64,000 nucleotides of DNA from Pseudofabraea citricarpa (Eukaryota; Ascomycota; Leotiomycetes; Helotiales; Dermateaceae): the NCBI GenBank assembly GCA_029641185.1, contig JAPWGK010000019.1, positions 186,001 through 250,000 on the forward strand, read 5' to 3'. Shown here in pieces: positions 11,557 through 22,333 of this stretch. Position 1 is the stretch's first letter, and each line of letters begins with the position of its first letter. The notes under the pieces were generated by a model that did no database searches, was not told the origin of the DNA, and saw nothing but the letters and a program-made list of their open reading frames with translations. The position numbers and the translations under genes are program-made.

Positions 11557-12900
11557 TGAAACGAAACAAAGAAAATAAATTAGAGTGCCGTAGAGATAGA
11601 ATGTAGCAGCCAATCAAATCTAGAGTTTTCACCTACAAGAGACTTCTTGTTTGTTTCAAGAGCACTGGCACTGGCACTGGCACCGGCAACGTCGCTTATA
11701 CTTCCCTTGACTGTTCCGTAGCTCTGTACTCGATGTTTCATACCCCTCATCCGACATCCGACGCTGAACCTCGTTCTCTCAAACATATCCAAACACCAAC
11801 ACGTACGTACCTAAGGTAATAAGGAATCCAACAACAACAACAACTGTACCCCGTCTTCTCCTTCTAACTCCAACAGCAAAGTAACCCCTCCCTGTAACAC
11901 CAACACCACCAACAGCAGCAGCGACAAGCCACAGAAAATCCAACAAAACCCCTCGTCTCATCTCACCCATCTCACCCATCTCACCCATCCAACTCATCTC
12001 ACCCACCCCGGAAAATCATAAGATCGCTCACCGGTGCTCATCTCATAACCAAGAATACCACCCCCACCCACACCCACACAACCTTCCCTACCTTCCAATC
12101 GCAGATGGCTGAAACCATCCCTGAGGGCGATAGAAAGCTTGTCTTCTCTCACACCATGTGAATCTACAGTATGCATGCATGCAACCCTCCCTCTTTTACA
12201 GTATTACGGTACGTACGTACGTATAAGATTTCGTGCATTTCGTTTCGTCTCATGTGTGGTTTTATGTGGCTCGTGATTATTCTCTTCTTCTTCTTCTTCC
12301 TTTGCTTTTATCCTTTCGGGGTCGAGATGGATGGATGGAAGGGCGGTTGTTGGTGGGTTTGAGGTGAGGTGAAGTGAGGTGAGATGGGGGTGAGGTCAGG
12401 CTGAGGTACCTATAGGTGAGGTAGAGGTCAAGGTAGGTAGCTAGGTACCTAGGTACAGACCATTAGCAAGACCAAGAAATTGGGTAGTAGACGGCTCTCA
12501 TCGATCTGCTCACGACACAAAACACCACTCAATTGCAAGCCAGCCCGGTTGCCATCCAAGAAAATTAAATTCGTTCGACTCTCTAGCGCGTAGATAGATA
12601 GATGTCTTATTGATTACCCTTCCATTTCTTCTTTCCCTCCTTGTTTCCCTCCTCGTCCCTGACCGATCCGTATAAGGATGCGCCAGGGAAGGAAGAAAAA
12701 GAAAAAGGAAAATCGAAAAGACCCCCGCTTCCTGCCAAGGAAAAAGTTGAATAAAAACGCCCTGTAAACTCCCTATAGCCAAAGAAATCCTCCAGAGAAA
12801 AATAAATAGTAGGAGAGAGGTGGGGAGGAGGAGAAAAAAGTGGCCCTTCTAATATCCCGTCATCGTCTTGCGCTTTTTTGGTGTTCCTGCTGTTCGTTCT
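11557..12900. other. Tail-to-tail intergenic region rich in simple repeats
   Basis: About 1.3 kb lie between two genes whose 3' ends face each other. It holds several simple repeats: CTGGCA units near 11665-11690, the ACCCATCTC array, a TACG run near 12207-12223, TTC units near 12280-12300 and GAGGTGA/GGTAGGTAC-like units at 12360-12455. I see no gene. Confidence 0.6.
11955..12005. repeat. Minisatellite with CATCTCACC unit
   Basis: A 9-bp unit (catctcacc) repeats several times in a row with one interrupted copy before 12000. It is non-coding and lies between converging genes. Confidence 0.8.
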
Positions 12901-13794
12901 TTATTTTCGGTAGAACCAATATCTATGAGGGGGTTAGCATTTGTAGATTCGTGAAGGGTTCCATGGACAAGCTTACTCAGTAGCGTATTGGATCTCGAAC
13001 GCAGCAGGCATCCCCGCGCATGTCGCAGGCGGGTTGCCACCAGCGGTATTGATGCGGTAGACTTCTTGCAGGTCACCCGTAGCACCGATTCTCGTGTTGA
13101 GCTTCAACCACGTCACGGCGCCGTTTCCAACATTGTCCTGTCCGATCATCGCCGTGGCCGGGGCAGGTACGCTGGCGTTCTTGGCACATGGTGCAACACC
13201 GAGCTTCATGGGAGTGGTATCGAGATTGAAGACTGGCGTGGTGCTGTTGCTGAAGTAATGGTGACCGCTGATGGCGAGGTTGGAAGGCGATAACGCGCCT
13301 TGATTGTCATCCGTCAGGTTGAATTGGAGAGCGACATCTGGTAGCATGTTGAGGAGATCTGGGTATGTTGCTGCCACGCACGTGGCGTTGTAGAGGGTTG
13401 CCCATGCGCCGACGGCCACGGGTGCAGCTGTCGCGTTGGTCGTATCGCAGGTGTAGTTTTGTGTTCCTCGACCGATCGCTACGTGCTTGAGACTGAGGCC
13501 AGCACCGACAGCTGGTAGGGGAGTCGGAGCTATGAAGGTCAGTATGGGGATGCTCACGAACTATATCCGACCAGATAACTTACAAGCGACAGGCATGACA
13601 GCCTTGCTCAGATCACAGACCGGCGCCGAAGACATTTGTTTCCCAGCTTGTACCTTCGCTCCCAATAATGAAAAATACTCTGATAACACCTTCATCTCTC
13701 CTGGACCAGCCTTTCCATATGAGAACTCCGAGGTGGGAGCAGCGAGGACGCCTGCGCACAGCGCGACGGTCATGACGAAGAATCCGGAACGCAT
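12901..13794 (-). CDS. Secreted DUF3455-type protein
   Basis: Three exons (13794-13584, 13529-12977, 12922-12901) give 261 residues, with introns of 54 and 53 nt. The N-terminus (MRSGFFVMTVALCAGVLAAP) is a clear signal peptide. The body contains IGRGTQNYTC, the hallmark of the fungal DUF3455 family, several N-glycosylation sites and about five cysteines. The last exon codes only seven residues and completes TEYWFYRK; without that splice the frame stops right after ATE. The aromatic C-terminus fits the family better than the unspliced end. The function is unknown; the protein is expected outside the cell or in the wall. Confidence 0.85.
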
Positions 13795-14678
13795 GATGAG
13801 TGATGGGATGTCGGAGTATTAAAAGGACTGGAGATGGATGGAGACGGAGATATCAAAAAGGAAACAAGAAAACAAGTAGGAAAGCACTCGATATGAAAAG
13901 ATCAGATGCAGAGATGAGAGGAAAAGTTGAAAGCGCACTGATGAAAAATAAGAGGCTGCTTACATCTGGGTTCGAGAAGAGTCTTATAGAAGGGATGAAT
14001 GTGGCCTGCATGTCGGCGGCACGTAGTAGATTGAATTGGGAGGTCTAATCCTGGACTCTGGGCGAGCACCCTGCCTGGAGATCTAATGGAGAAGGTTGGT
14101 AGAGTACAGGCGAGTACAGGTGAGTACAGGCAGAGGAGAATATCCATCCATTCATGGCTGTAGCCGCTGACAGAGGAAGCAGGGTTCTATAAACGGGGAC
14201 ATTAGGGCGAGCAGCGGGGGGGAGGGCCTGTGAGCATGCTGATTGACTGGAGAGCTGGAGAGCATCTGCAGAGCGGGAAGCGAGAGACGAGGAAGGCCTG
14301 TCGTTGTTGTCGCGAAGCTTGACGGGTGGAGTTCACACTAGAGTTCAGGACTAAGTAGAGTAGACGCTGGGGCCGCCGTGAGAGGCCGCCCGCTTGATCG
14401 ACAAATCATGAGGGGTCGATGGGGCACTCGGGTAATCGGGGCACAGAAGGAAAGAGGGGCAGAGCAGAGAAACACTGTGCGTCTGAGAAACTGCAGCTCT
14501 CTCTGTCTTCAGCCTTCCCTCAGTGCCAATGTGCCATGTGGCTTTGGGGAATATCAGAGCGCTGCCATAGCGAGAGAGGAAAGTCGGCTGATCTTGCTTG
14601 ACAAAAAGTAAGCATTCTGAACCGGTGGAAGCCCCTGCAGACCGTTTGTTTGACGACTTGACGACTTGAAGTCATAGT

Positions 14679-14760
14679 CCGATTGTCTGTTTGTCTGTCT
14701 GTTCGTCTGTCTGCTCGTCTGCTCGTCTGCTCGTCTGTTCGTCTGTTCGTTCGTCTGTAC
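14679..14760. repeat. Degenerate TCTGTTCG / CGTCTGCT tandem repeat
   Basis: About 80 bp of imperfect tandem units (gtctgttcgtctgctcgtctg and variants). All frames across it stay open on both strands because the repeat contains no stop, which explains the long spurious frames there. Confidence 0.8.
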
Positions 14761-14989
14761 ACTTTGCAGCCAAGACAGACACAATTGACTTTTCCAACCA
14801 GGAGCCGTCTTCCCAGATCCATCGTCCATCGCCCATCGTACCAGCGACACGCTCTCCAAGATCCCCAAGATCCAAGAGGTCCATAGGCGCGATTGTGTTG
14901 GCGCGTCTGTTGTGAGAGCTCGGGAAGAAGACCCCAAGTCGTCGAGTTATTCATAGAGCTGCACACTCTTCCATTGGTGGGCGCTTAGG

Positions 14990-15323
14990 ATGGCGAAAAA
15001 TAGATTCTTGCGCAATCAAATCCGCGAGGCTCTGCTGGGCCCCGTCCAATCAGAGCCCCGAACAGCCAAATGCCCAGAATGTCGAGTCGATCATCGAAAA
15101 AGCAAAGAGCCGAGCCGACCATATCAAGAAGCTCCACGACCTGGACGAGGCCGCCACAGAGGCCACACCCGAAAATAACTCCCTCTACCATTGCAGCCTG
15201 CCATGCCAGCCTTGCAATCTGCTCTGTCTTCCTGGTCGCACATCGCCCCGCGACTCTCATAGACGGTCATTCGTAGGTCATACCAATCCAATTATTCAAC
15301 AGCTATATTGTACCGTACCATAG
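14990..15323 (+). pseudogene. Possible small gene with a broken frame
   Basis: An ATG at 14990 opens MAKNRFLRNQIREALLGP in one frame. The adjacent frame is free of stops from 14916 to 15320 and from about 15070 reads like a charged helix (NVESIIEKAKSRADHIKKLHD) with C- and G-rich third positions, then a Cys-rich end with a stop at 15321. Joining the two needs a one-base shift; a GT...AG pair of only 22 nt (15043-15064) would do it but is too short for a normal intron. It may be a decayed gene, an assembly or sequencing slip, or chance. I do not recognise the product. Confidence 0.3.
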
Positions 15324-15349
15324 TAATACAAGGCAGGGCTCTCTCTCTC

Positions 15350-17750
15350 TCACGAGCCCTTTAATTTTCCATTAAATCCTTCCTGCTGCCAGTCCCCATG
15401 CGCCGAATCTGCCCCAGCGTGGACGGCCCCTGCTGCCCCAGCAACAGCAGCTGACCCCAGATGGCTCGCCTGCTGTTCCACATCTGCCGCGCCGAGCCAA
15501 TACAAGGTAAGAAAGACAATGAGATGCAATGCTACGCAATAACCTGCGAAGAGGTTGCGGCTCGTTCTCGTGGCCAATACCATCCGCGTAATCGAGAAAA
15601 CGATGCGCTCCGGCAGGCTCATCCGCTTGTACGCCCGTGCTGATTCTCGACCTCGGAAGGCTGCAAAGGGTGATATGTTCGACTCGTATGCTGAGCGGTA
15701 CCTATCCAAAGCAAGCCCAGAGGAGGAACTCGGGGACATCTGGATGGTAGAAGGGTTTGGGTTGGTCGCGTAAGATGACGCCGAGGACACTTGACCAGTC
15801 CTGTTGTAGGTCGATACATATCGGGTCTTCTCATAGAGATTGAGATTGTCTTTTTGGAGGGATGCAATCTCCTGTCGCAGCGAAGACACTGTCCGGTGAC
15901 TGTCGGAGAGTTCTGTTTCTAGTTGGGCATTGCGTTTCTTGAACCGGTCACGCTGAGCTGTGATCATGGGCAGAATTCCCGAACCACCACCGACAGGCTC
16001 ACCGGATCTCAAAACATCTATCGGGGTTGACCCCAACCCAGCCGACCGGGGATCAAAGCCAGATATGATGGATGAAGTCGGTGATGGTTTCCCTCTTCGT
16101 GGGTTGTACGCATTTGAAGGAGCCGCCGAGGATTGGGGGTAACGACTGGTATAGGTTCCAGCAACAGATGCGCCAGATGGGAAAGCGTTTGCCGCATGTG
16201 GTTGCATATTGGCAAGATCATTTTCCAGCGTCGCATTGAGATTTTGTGATCTCTCAAGGTCTTCATTCGCCCTTGACAATTCGCCCTGGATCGACTGCAG
16301 TCGGCTTTGGAGATCCTGGTGCGACATTCTCAGAATAGTCAACTCGTCACTCAATTTCTTGTTTCGAGCCAGTAAAAGCTGTTCCAGGGTATCTCCCTTG
16401 CCCTTGACAGCACCATTTTCGGATAGCTCTTCTTTAGCACCTGTTGCAGGATCGTTGATATCTGCTCCTTCGTCATCATCCCCTGTAGAGAATTCAATGC
16501 TCTTCAAAACTTCAAGTTCCTGCTTGACATCTTCGTAGTCACTCCATTTCTGGACCTTGGACTTTAGATTGTCGCGTTCTTCCTTGAGCATCCCAACTTC
16601 TCTCTCAAATGAACGTAATTTACTATCGAGGTCCCGGGTTCGTGCGTCTCGTTCAACCCTGGATGCGTCTAGCTTCCGGAGGAGAGATGAGTTTTCTGAC
16701 CGCATTCGCATGAAAGTTGGGTCGTCCTCCAATGCTAATGCCGGCTGGCTTGGAACCTGCGAAGCCGACTGTGCTAATTCGATACGCAATTGCTCATTTC
16801 TTGCTTCTACCTCTGCCAATCGAACACTCGTACGCTCCAAGTCGGAATTTACCATCTCGAGTTCCGCGCTCGTCACATTACCTCGGCCGCTGTCGTTTTC
16901 CGTATCATTCTGGCCAAGTCGCTGAGAAACCTCGTAGCTAGCTTTGATTTCGTTCAACAAGCGGTCCTGGTTTTCGACTTTATCCTCCAAGAGCTTTTCT
17001 TTCGCTTCCCAGTTGTCTTTCTTTTCCTCTAGCACTGCTGCCCATGAAGTCTCCACGTCCTTCACCTTCGTTTCGAGGCCTTCTTCTAGGGTCTTCCTGG
17101 CGGCTCGTTCTGATTCTAGTCTCGATTCGGTCTCTTCCAACTGTGACGTGAGTTTGCTGACACTCTTTTGAAGATGTTCATTTTCAATGGTAACCTTCGG
17201 GAGCGTATCCTCAGACAAGAGCAAGGAGTCAACCGATGCCTCAAGCAGCGGGTATGGATCTGGGGCTTCAGATAGAGAAGAATAGACCTGGAGAAAGGCG
17301 GAGTTTGTAGATTTCGAATGGTTGGTGAGAAGATCGATGAATGTCTGGTATGCTGGGATGTATCAGCTTACGCTCAGTCCTGATAGCCATCAAACTTGCC
17401 CTTCAGTAAACTCTTAACTTCCCCCAGCTTCCCCGCATCGTCAAGCTTTCTAAAGTCCTTGGTTTTCTGAGCCAAATCCTTCCTCTGCACCGTGGAATCT
17501 CTTTGGTATGCAACGATCTCTGAGGCAGTATTGTCGAGCGTAGATACCATAGACGTCAAGTCAATAGCTAGAGACACAGTACATTAGCATATTCTCTGGG
17601 TAAACATAGGGCCCTGTTCTTACTCCTCCATGCTGATATCGCCTTCTGAAACTTGTTGTCTCCATCATGACCAACAGCCGTCTCCCCTTTGGAGGTGCTG
17701 TCCTCCGCATTCTTCGCAGCTTCCATGGCAGCTTCTGGGACGTCCGCCAT
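15350..17750 (-). CDS. COY1: CASP/Coy1-type golgin, C-terminally anchored coiled-coil protein
   Basis: Three exons (17750-17624, 17567-17400, 17352-15350) give 765 residues. After a short N-terminus the conserved start KFQKAISAWR...IDLTSMVSTLDNTASEIV is only restored by splicing. Most of the protein is heptad-rich coiled coil with many Glu, Lys and Leu. The C-terminal CASP region (SLRQEIASLQKDNLNLYEKTRY) is followed by one membrane helix near residues 700-719 (GYCVALHLIVFLTLYWLG) and an Ala-rich tail. CASP/Coy1 proteins are Golgi tethers of retrograde traffic. The second intron (17353-17399) starts with GC instead of GT. The gene is divergent from the Vps3-like gene, also a membrane-traffic tether. 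Confidence 0.9.
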
Positions 17751-18111
17751 CGTGGATTGAGCTCAGGGATTGAGCATCAGAGGTTGGCCAAGGTTTGGGT
17801 AGCCAGATCTGAAATATCGCCGGGCCTTGTTGAGTTGTAGAGAGTGTGTTGGAGTGGCTTGCTTCCTCTAACGTGTCGTGTTCGTATGCAACCTCGGAGC
17901 TCATGTACGCGAGCGAGCTGTCAACGCGGTCCGGCATCCTTGCCGCACCGCAGTTTGGCCTGACCTGCCCCCCATCAGGCTGCACTCCAAACGCTCAGTA
18001 GCTCGCATGCTCTACAGGTAATTGACCAAGGCAACACGATTGAGCGATGACAACGACTTGTTCGACAAGCAAGCCATGATATAGAGGCCGTTCACTTTGT
18101 ACGCCTTGAGT
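17751..18111. promoter_or_regulatory. Shared divergent promoter region (CASP / Vps3-like)
   Basis: These 361 bp separate two outward-facing start codons. Both products are membrane-traffic tethering proteins, so joint control is plausible but not shown. No specific site is identified. Confidence 0.5.
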
Positions 18112-21100
18112 ATGGCGACCGCAGGACCTGGGGAGCTCTCCAGAAAGAGGAAGCGGAAGCCTCCCCCAGAAACGGGGCCGTACGTCTTGCGCAGTGTGAT
18201 AGAGGACCTGCCATTATCTGCGGAAGGCGATCGGGATGATATCGAGATCAATTGCGTGGAATTTCTGGGTATGCTGAAGCTGAAGAACGCTTCGCGCCGT
18301 CATGGCTCTCCTCATCTACGTACGGCTTGCTAACATGCGTAACAGACCAGAATCTATATATCGGAACTTCTGCCTCTGAGATTCTCCATTTCGTACAGAT
18401 ACCACCCGATCCTGCAGACCCATCGGGGAAACCGTCGTATATTCTGGCCTCAAGACTACCGCCAGCTTTTCACAACCCGTCCACCTCAGCTCGGCCGGGA
18501 GTCCAACAGATCTTACTCCTTCCAAAAGTCAACAAAGCATGCATATTATGCAACTGGACTGTGACATTTTACTCTTTACCCGAGCTGAGCCCAGTCTTTG
18601 GGACAACTCAAGTGCGGCCATGTAATTGGATTGGCGGAATAGATTTGAACAGTGATGGCAACGGGCAGGATACCACAAATCCCACAGTGACAGTCCTGAT
18701 CTCTTTGAATAAGAAGATAAGAGTTGTCAGAATTGGAGAGGAGCCACGCGCACTCAAGGTAAGACATAAAACCATGCTGGAAGAAATACTGCTAACAGTT
18801 TAGACAATTGACTTTGCTGGAAGTACTATATCTATACGTCGTGATTCATTCGCCTGTGTAGCTGATGCTCGTGCTTATGCTCTTCTCGATGTTGATCGCC
18901 AGCTCAAGATTCCACTCTTCCCAATATCCTCCTTGGACGAGTCACAAACAGGAAATATTGGTGGAAGGGCTGAGGATATCTCTGGAAATTCTGGAGGCAT
19001 TTCACGAAGCAGTTCTCATGCTGGTGCTTCTTCAAACATAGTCGATGAGCGGGCACATACAAGAAGCACAAGTCTAGGAACATTTATGGGTTCAGCAGCT
19101 CAACAAGGCCGTGAAACACCAGATAGGCTTTTCAGGGAAGCCTCTCCTGCTCCCGCAACGAGTCGACGAGACCAAAGTCCTGCCACACAGAGCAAGCCCC
19201 TGCCAGCCCCTCCATCTGAATCAGTCACAGCAGAGCAGCCAGCGCCTGTTTATCTAAAACCTCATATTACCTCTCCTACTCCCCATGAATTTCTGGTAGT
19301 GATGGGTACTGGAATTCGAGACCCCGGTGTTGGTATGTTTGTGAGCTTGGAAGGTGACGTGACAAGATCTACTTTAGAATTCGAAACATATCCTGATAGT
19401 ATTGTCGTGGATGGTCGAGGTGTTGGTGTTGATCCAACTTCAGCGACAATTGACCAGGAGGAGGAGGGCTATGTCATAGCAGCGATGGGAAGAGAACGTG
19501 GAGATCAACTTGAATATGGTCTTGAGATTCAGCGATGGGATCTTGATCCCGGAGAGGGAGAGAACAGCAAATACTGGTTAGAAGAGCCACAGCCAAGTGA
19601 GTCTGAGGAGGACAAGACTCCTGTAAAGCTTGGTTTGAGGTCTGTTGTAAGTGCGAGCGACATGTTTTTCGATGACGTTGTAGAAACCTTGCGGTTGAGA
19701 CGCTTTTTACCATTCACCTCAAGAACAATGGATTCATCGATTTTATCTCTGCGCAGCTTCGACTCTCGGACAGCCACTTCACTACAAAGAGTCTCCGAAG
19801 AAAGAGAATTGTTTGAAGCGAAACAAGAAGACGAGGCTCCTCCTGAAGGTTGGGAGGAGCAGAGAAATAACGAGGAAGAGGCATTTGCAAGGAGGTTTGG
19901 CCAATCCAAAACCAATATTGCTGTCTGGTCCAACAAGCAGATATGGTGGGCTGTGCGAAACCCATTGGCTCTGCGAATGGATGCATGCCTGAGTGACCTA
20001 TTGAGTCACGAGGCGGGTGAAGATCAGAAATACCCACCTCTTGACCGCCGGAAAACAATTGAAATGATAAACTCTCTTCGTGGGCGCGAGGCCAAGACTG
20101 AGACAGAGTTTTTGAGCCTGGGGTATATCAGACAAAGAGCTGGCCTGTTGCTCTTTACGAGTCTTTTAGACGCTCTTGCCGACCGACCTACTGAGGCCGA
20201 GTATCGAGCCGCCGAGGAAGCTTTGCTTGAAGGAAGTCTTGACCCACGTGTGATTCTTGCTATCATACCATACCTTCGAAATGAGATAATCGAAGGCAAA
20301 TATGGCATCTGGATTCACGGCGGTGTCAAGCAGGCTGCTGATAACTTCGTCACTAACAGCATATCCAAAGACGGCGAAGGTAATAATGATGGCACAATGT
20401 CTAAACATATACTGCTGTTCCTAAAGCGCTTCCTAACCGCTTGGCGTCGCAAGAAGGGCTTTGGAAGTATTTCGGATGAAAATGAGGTCTTCAAAAGTGT
20501 CGACGCTGCTTTATTGATTGTTTTGCTGCAGCTAGACAAGGACTCGCCCCGAGGGCCTGCAGCGAAGAAGTCATTGCGAGAAGAATTGAATCACTTCGTT
20601 GATGGTGGAGTAGACTGCTTCGAAAGGGCAGTATCTCTTCTGGAGTCACATCACCGTCTTTACGTGCTGAGCCGTTTATATCAGAGCCGGAAAATGGCCC
20701 GCGAAGTCCTCGCTACGTGGCGACGTATCGTCGACGGCGAGACAGACGAGGGAGGCGAATTCCGAGAGGGTGAACAGAGAGTACGAGAGTATCTCACCAT
20801 CATCAGTAATCCCGCTCTCGTTCAAGAATACGGTGTTTGGATAGCAGCGCGGAATCCGAAACTAGGTGTCCAAGTCTTTGCAGAGGACCGAAGTCGAGTC
20901 AAGTTTGAACCAAGCCAGGTCGTAGAGATTTTGCGCGACGGTGCTCCAGGTGCTGTAAAGGACTATCTAGAACATCTCGTATTTGGAAAGAATCACAGCG
21001 AGTATGTGAACGAGCTCATCGCATATTACTTGGATATCGTCACCCACAAACTCGAAGAGTCTGAGGAGGCAAGGGCAACACTATCTCGCACATACGAATC

Positions 21101-21782
21101 ATATCGGGCTTTACGTCCACCTAAGCCAACGTATCGACAGTTCATCACCGACAACACGATTGACGAAGAATGGTGGCATAGCCGTCTCCGGCTCCTGCAG
21201 TTACTTGGCGGCAGTCAAGGTTCAGCATCGCAATACGATGTAGCTGCTATTCTCGCACGAATCGCTCCATACACTCAAGAATTAGTACCAGAAGTCATCA
21301 TACTTGATGGTCGACAATCACTTCACGAAGAGGCTTTGAAACTCTTAACACACGGTCTAGGTGACTATGATACCGCAATCAACTACTGTCTACTAGGCGG
21401 CTCTAGTATCTACCACCCCATCTCGGGCACCATTTCTCGCGAGAGCCTGCCAACTCGTGACGAGCAAGCGAGGCTGTTCCGCGTCCTGCTCGCCGAATTT
21501 CTCGAGATTGAAGATATTAGTGATCGCGTGGAGCAGACGGGTAGTCTCCTCGAACGATTTGGCGGCTGGTTTGATGTCGGCGATGTTTTGAGCCTAATCC
21601 CTGATTCATGGTCGGTGGAATTGGTCTCGGGGTTTTTGGTCAGTGCCCTCCGACGGATTGTGAGGGAGCGCAGCGAGACAATGGTCGTCAAGGCGTTGAG
21701 TGGAGCGGAAAACCTGAAGATTAGTGCGGAGCTGGTTGGCAGGATCGAGGAGGTTGGGCCGAGTATCGAGGCACGGAACTAG
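18112..21782 (+). CDS. Vps3/Vps39-family vacuolar/endosomal tethering subunit (TGFBRAP1-like)
   Basis: Exons 18112-18268, 18346-18758 and 18804-21782 give 1182 residues; introns are 77 and 45 nt with GT-AG ends. The N-terminal part forms a CNH-type beta-propeller (NLYIGTSASEILHFVQ, ACILCNWTVTFYSLPEL), interrupted by a Ser/Pro-rich disordered insert at about residues 235-340. The C-terminal half is helical, with a Vps39 domain-1-like segment near residue 758 (DAALLIVLLQLDKD) and a domain-2-like segment near residues 1005-1060 (AILARIAPYTQELVP, GDYDTAINYC). Proteins of this layout belong to the CORVET or HOPS complexes that tether endosomes and vacuoles through Rab GTPases. Vps3 is the likeliest identity because of the insert and size; Vps39 cannot be excluded. 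Confidence 0.78.
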
Positions 21783-22273
21783 TACTGGTATATACTTAAT
21801 TAAATGATGTAAATAATTTGTGGTGCTATTTGCGGCTCTACTTTTTCAATTAAGAAGAGATGTTGAGCGTTGTTGATATGTGCTCTTATACCTGTTCTTG
21901 AAATCAAGATGGGTATCAGGTATGAATGTACCTTTTGGCATGTCCATCTGGGTTTGCAACATCTCAAGACCCAAGGTCCGAGAGTATGGTTTTGTTAGTA
22001 GGGTATCTACAACCTTCCCCGAATAGAAAGAACCCCGAAAAACTAATCATTCCAGGTTTTCCAGGTTTGGGTTCAGCACCACGGCTTCCAGCCACAACTC
22101 TAATCTTCTCGAAATTGGGGTTTCTCAAGAGAGGCAGGTTGTAACTACCCGTACCGCAATACACTCGGCGATGGTTTATCAAGAGTTCTTTTCTTTAGAA
22201 GTCCTCTTCAGGAAGGCTGGGAACCTTTCTCATTCATAATCACATGGTAGTAAACCTCATCATTCATGATTGA

Positions 22274-22333
22274 TCAGTATATGTACGCGGATACTTCCTT
22301 CCGGACGAGGCGTCTTCTGGCTCCGCGTACTGA
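22274..22333. repeat. Interrupted inverted repeat (TCAGTACGCGGA)
   Basis: The right arm at 22322-22333 reads tccgcgtactga. The left arm contains its reverse complement with six extra bases inserted (tcagtatatgtacgcgga, 22274-22291). The uninterrupted core GTACGCGGA / TCCGCGTAC pairs perfectly over 9 bp with a loop of 30 nt. It could fold as a hairpin. Confidence 0.6.

Larger units (their letters stand above)
13795..15349. other. Intergenic region with one coding-looking stretch
   Basis: This lies between the DUF3455 gene start and the 3' end of the CASP gene. It contains a degenerate TCTGT/CGTCTG tandem repeat and a coding-looking stretch near 14990-15323, described separately. The rest shows no gene. 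Confidence 0.5.

Noticed and set aside
14520..14966. 148-codon minus-strand gene
   Set aside because: Its length comes from the stop-free TCTGT/CGTCTG tandem repeat, which reads as Arg/Thr/Asp repeats in several frames.
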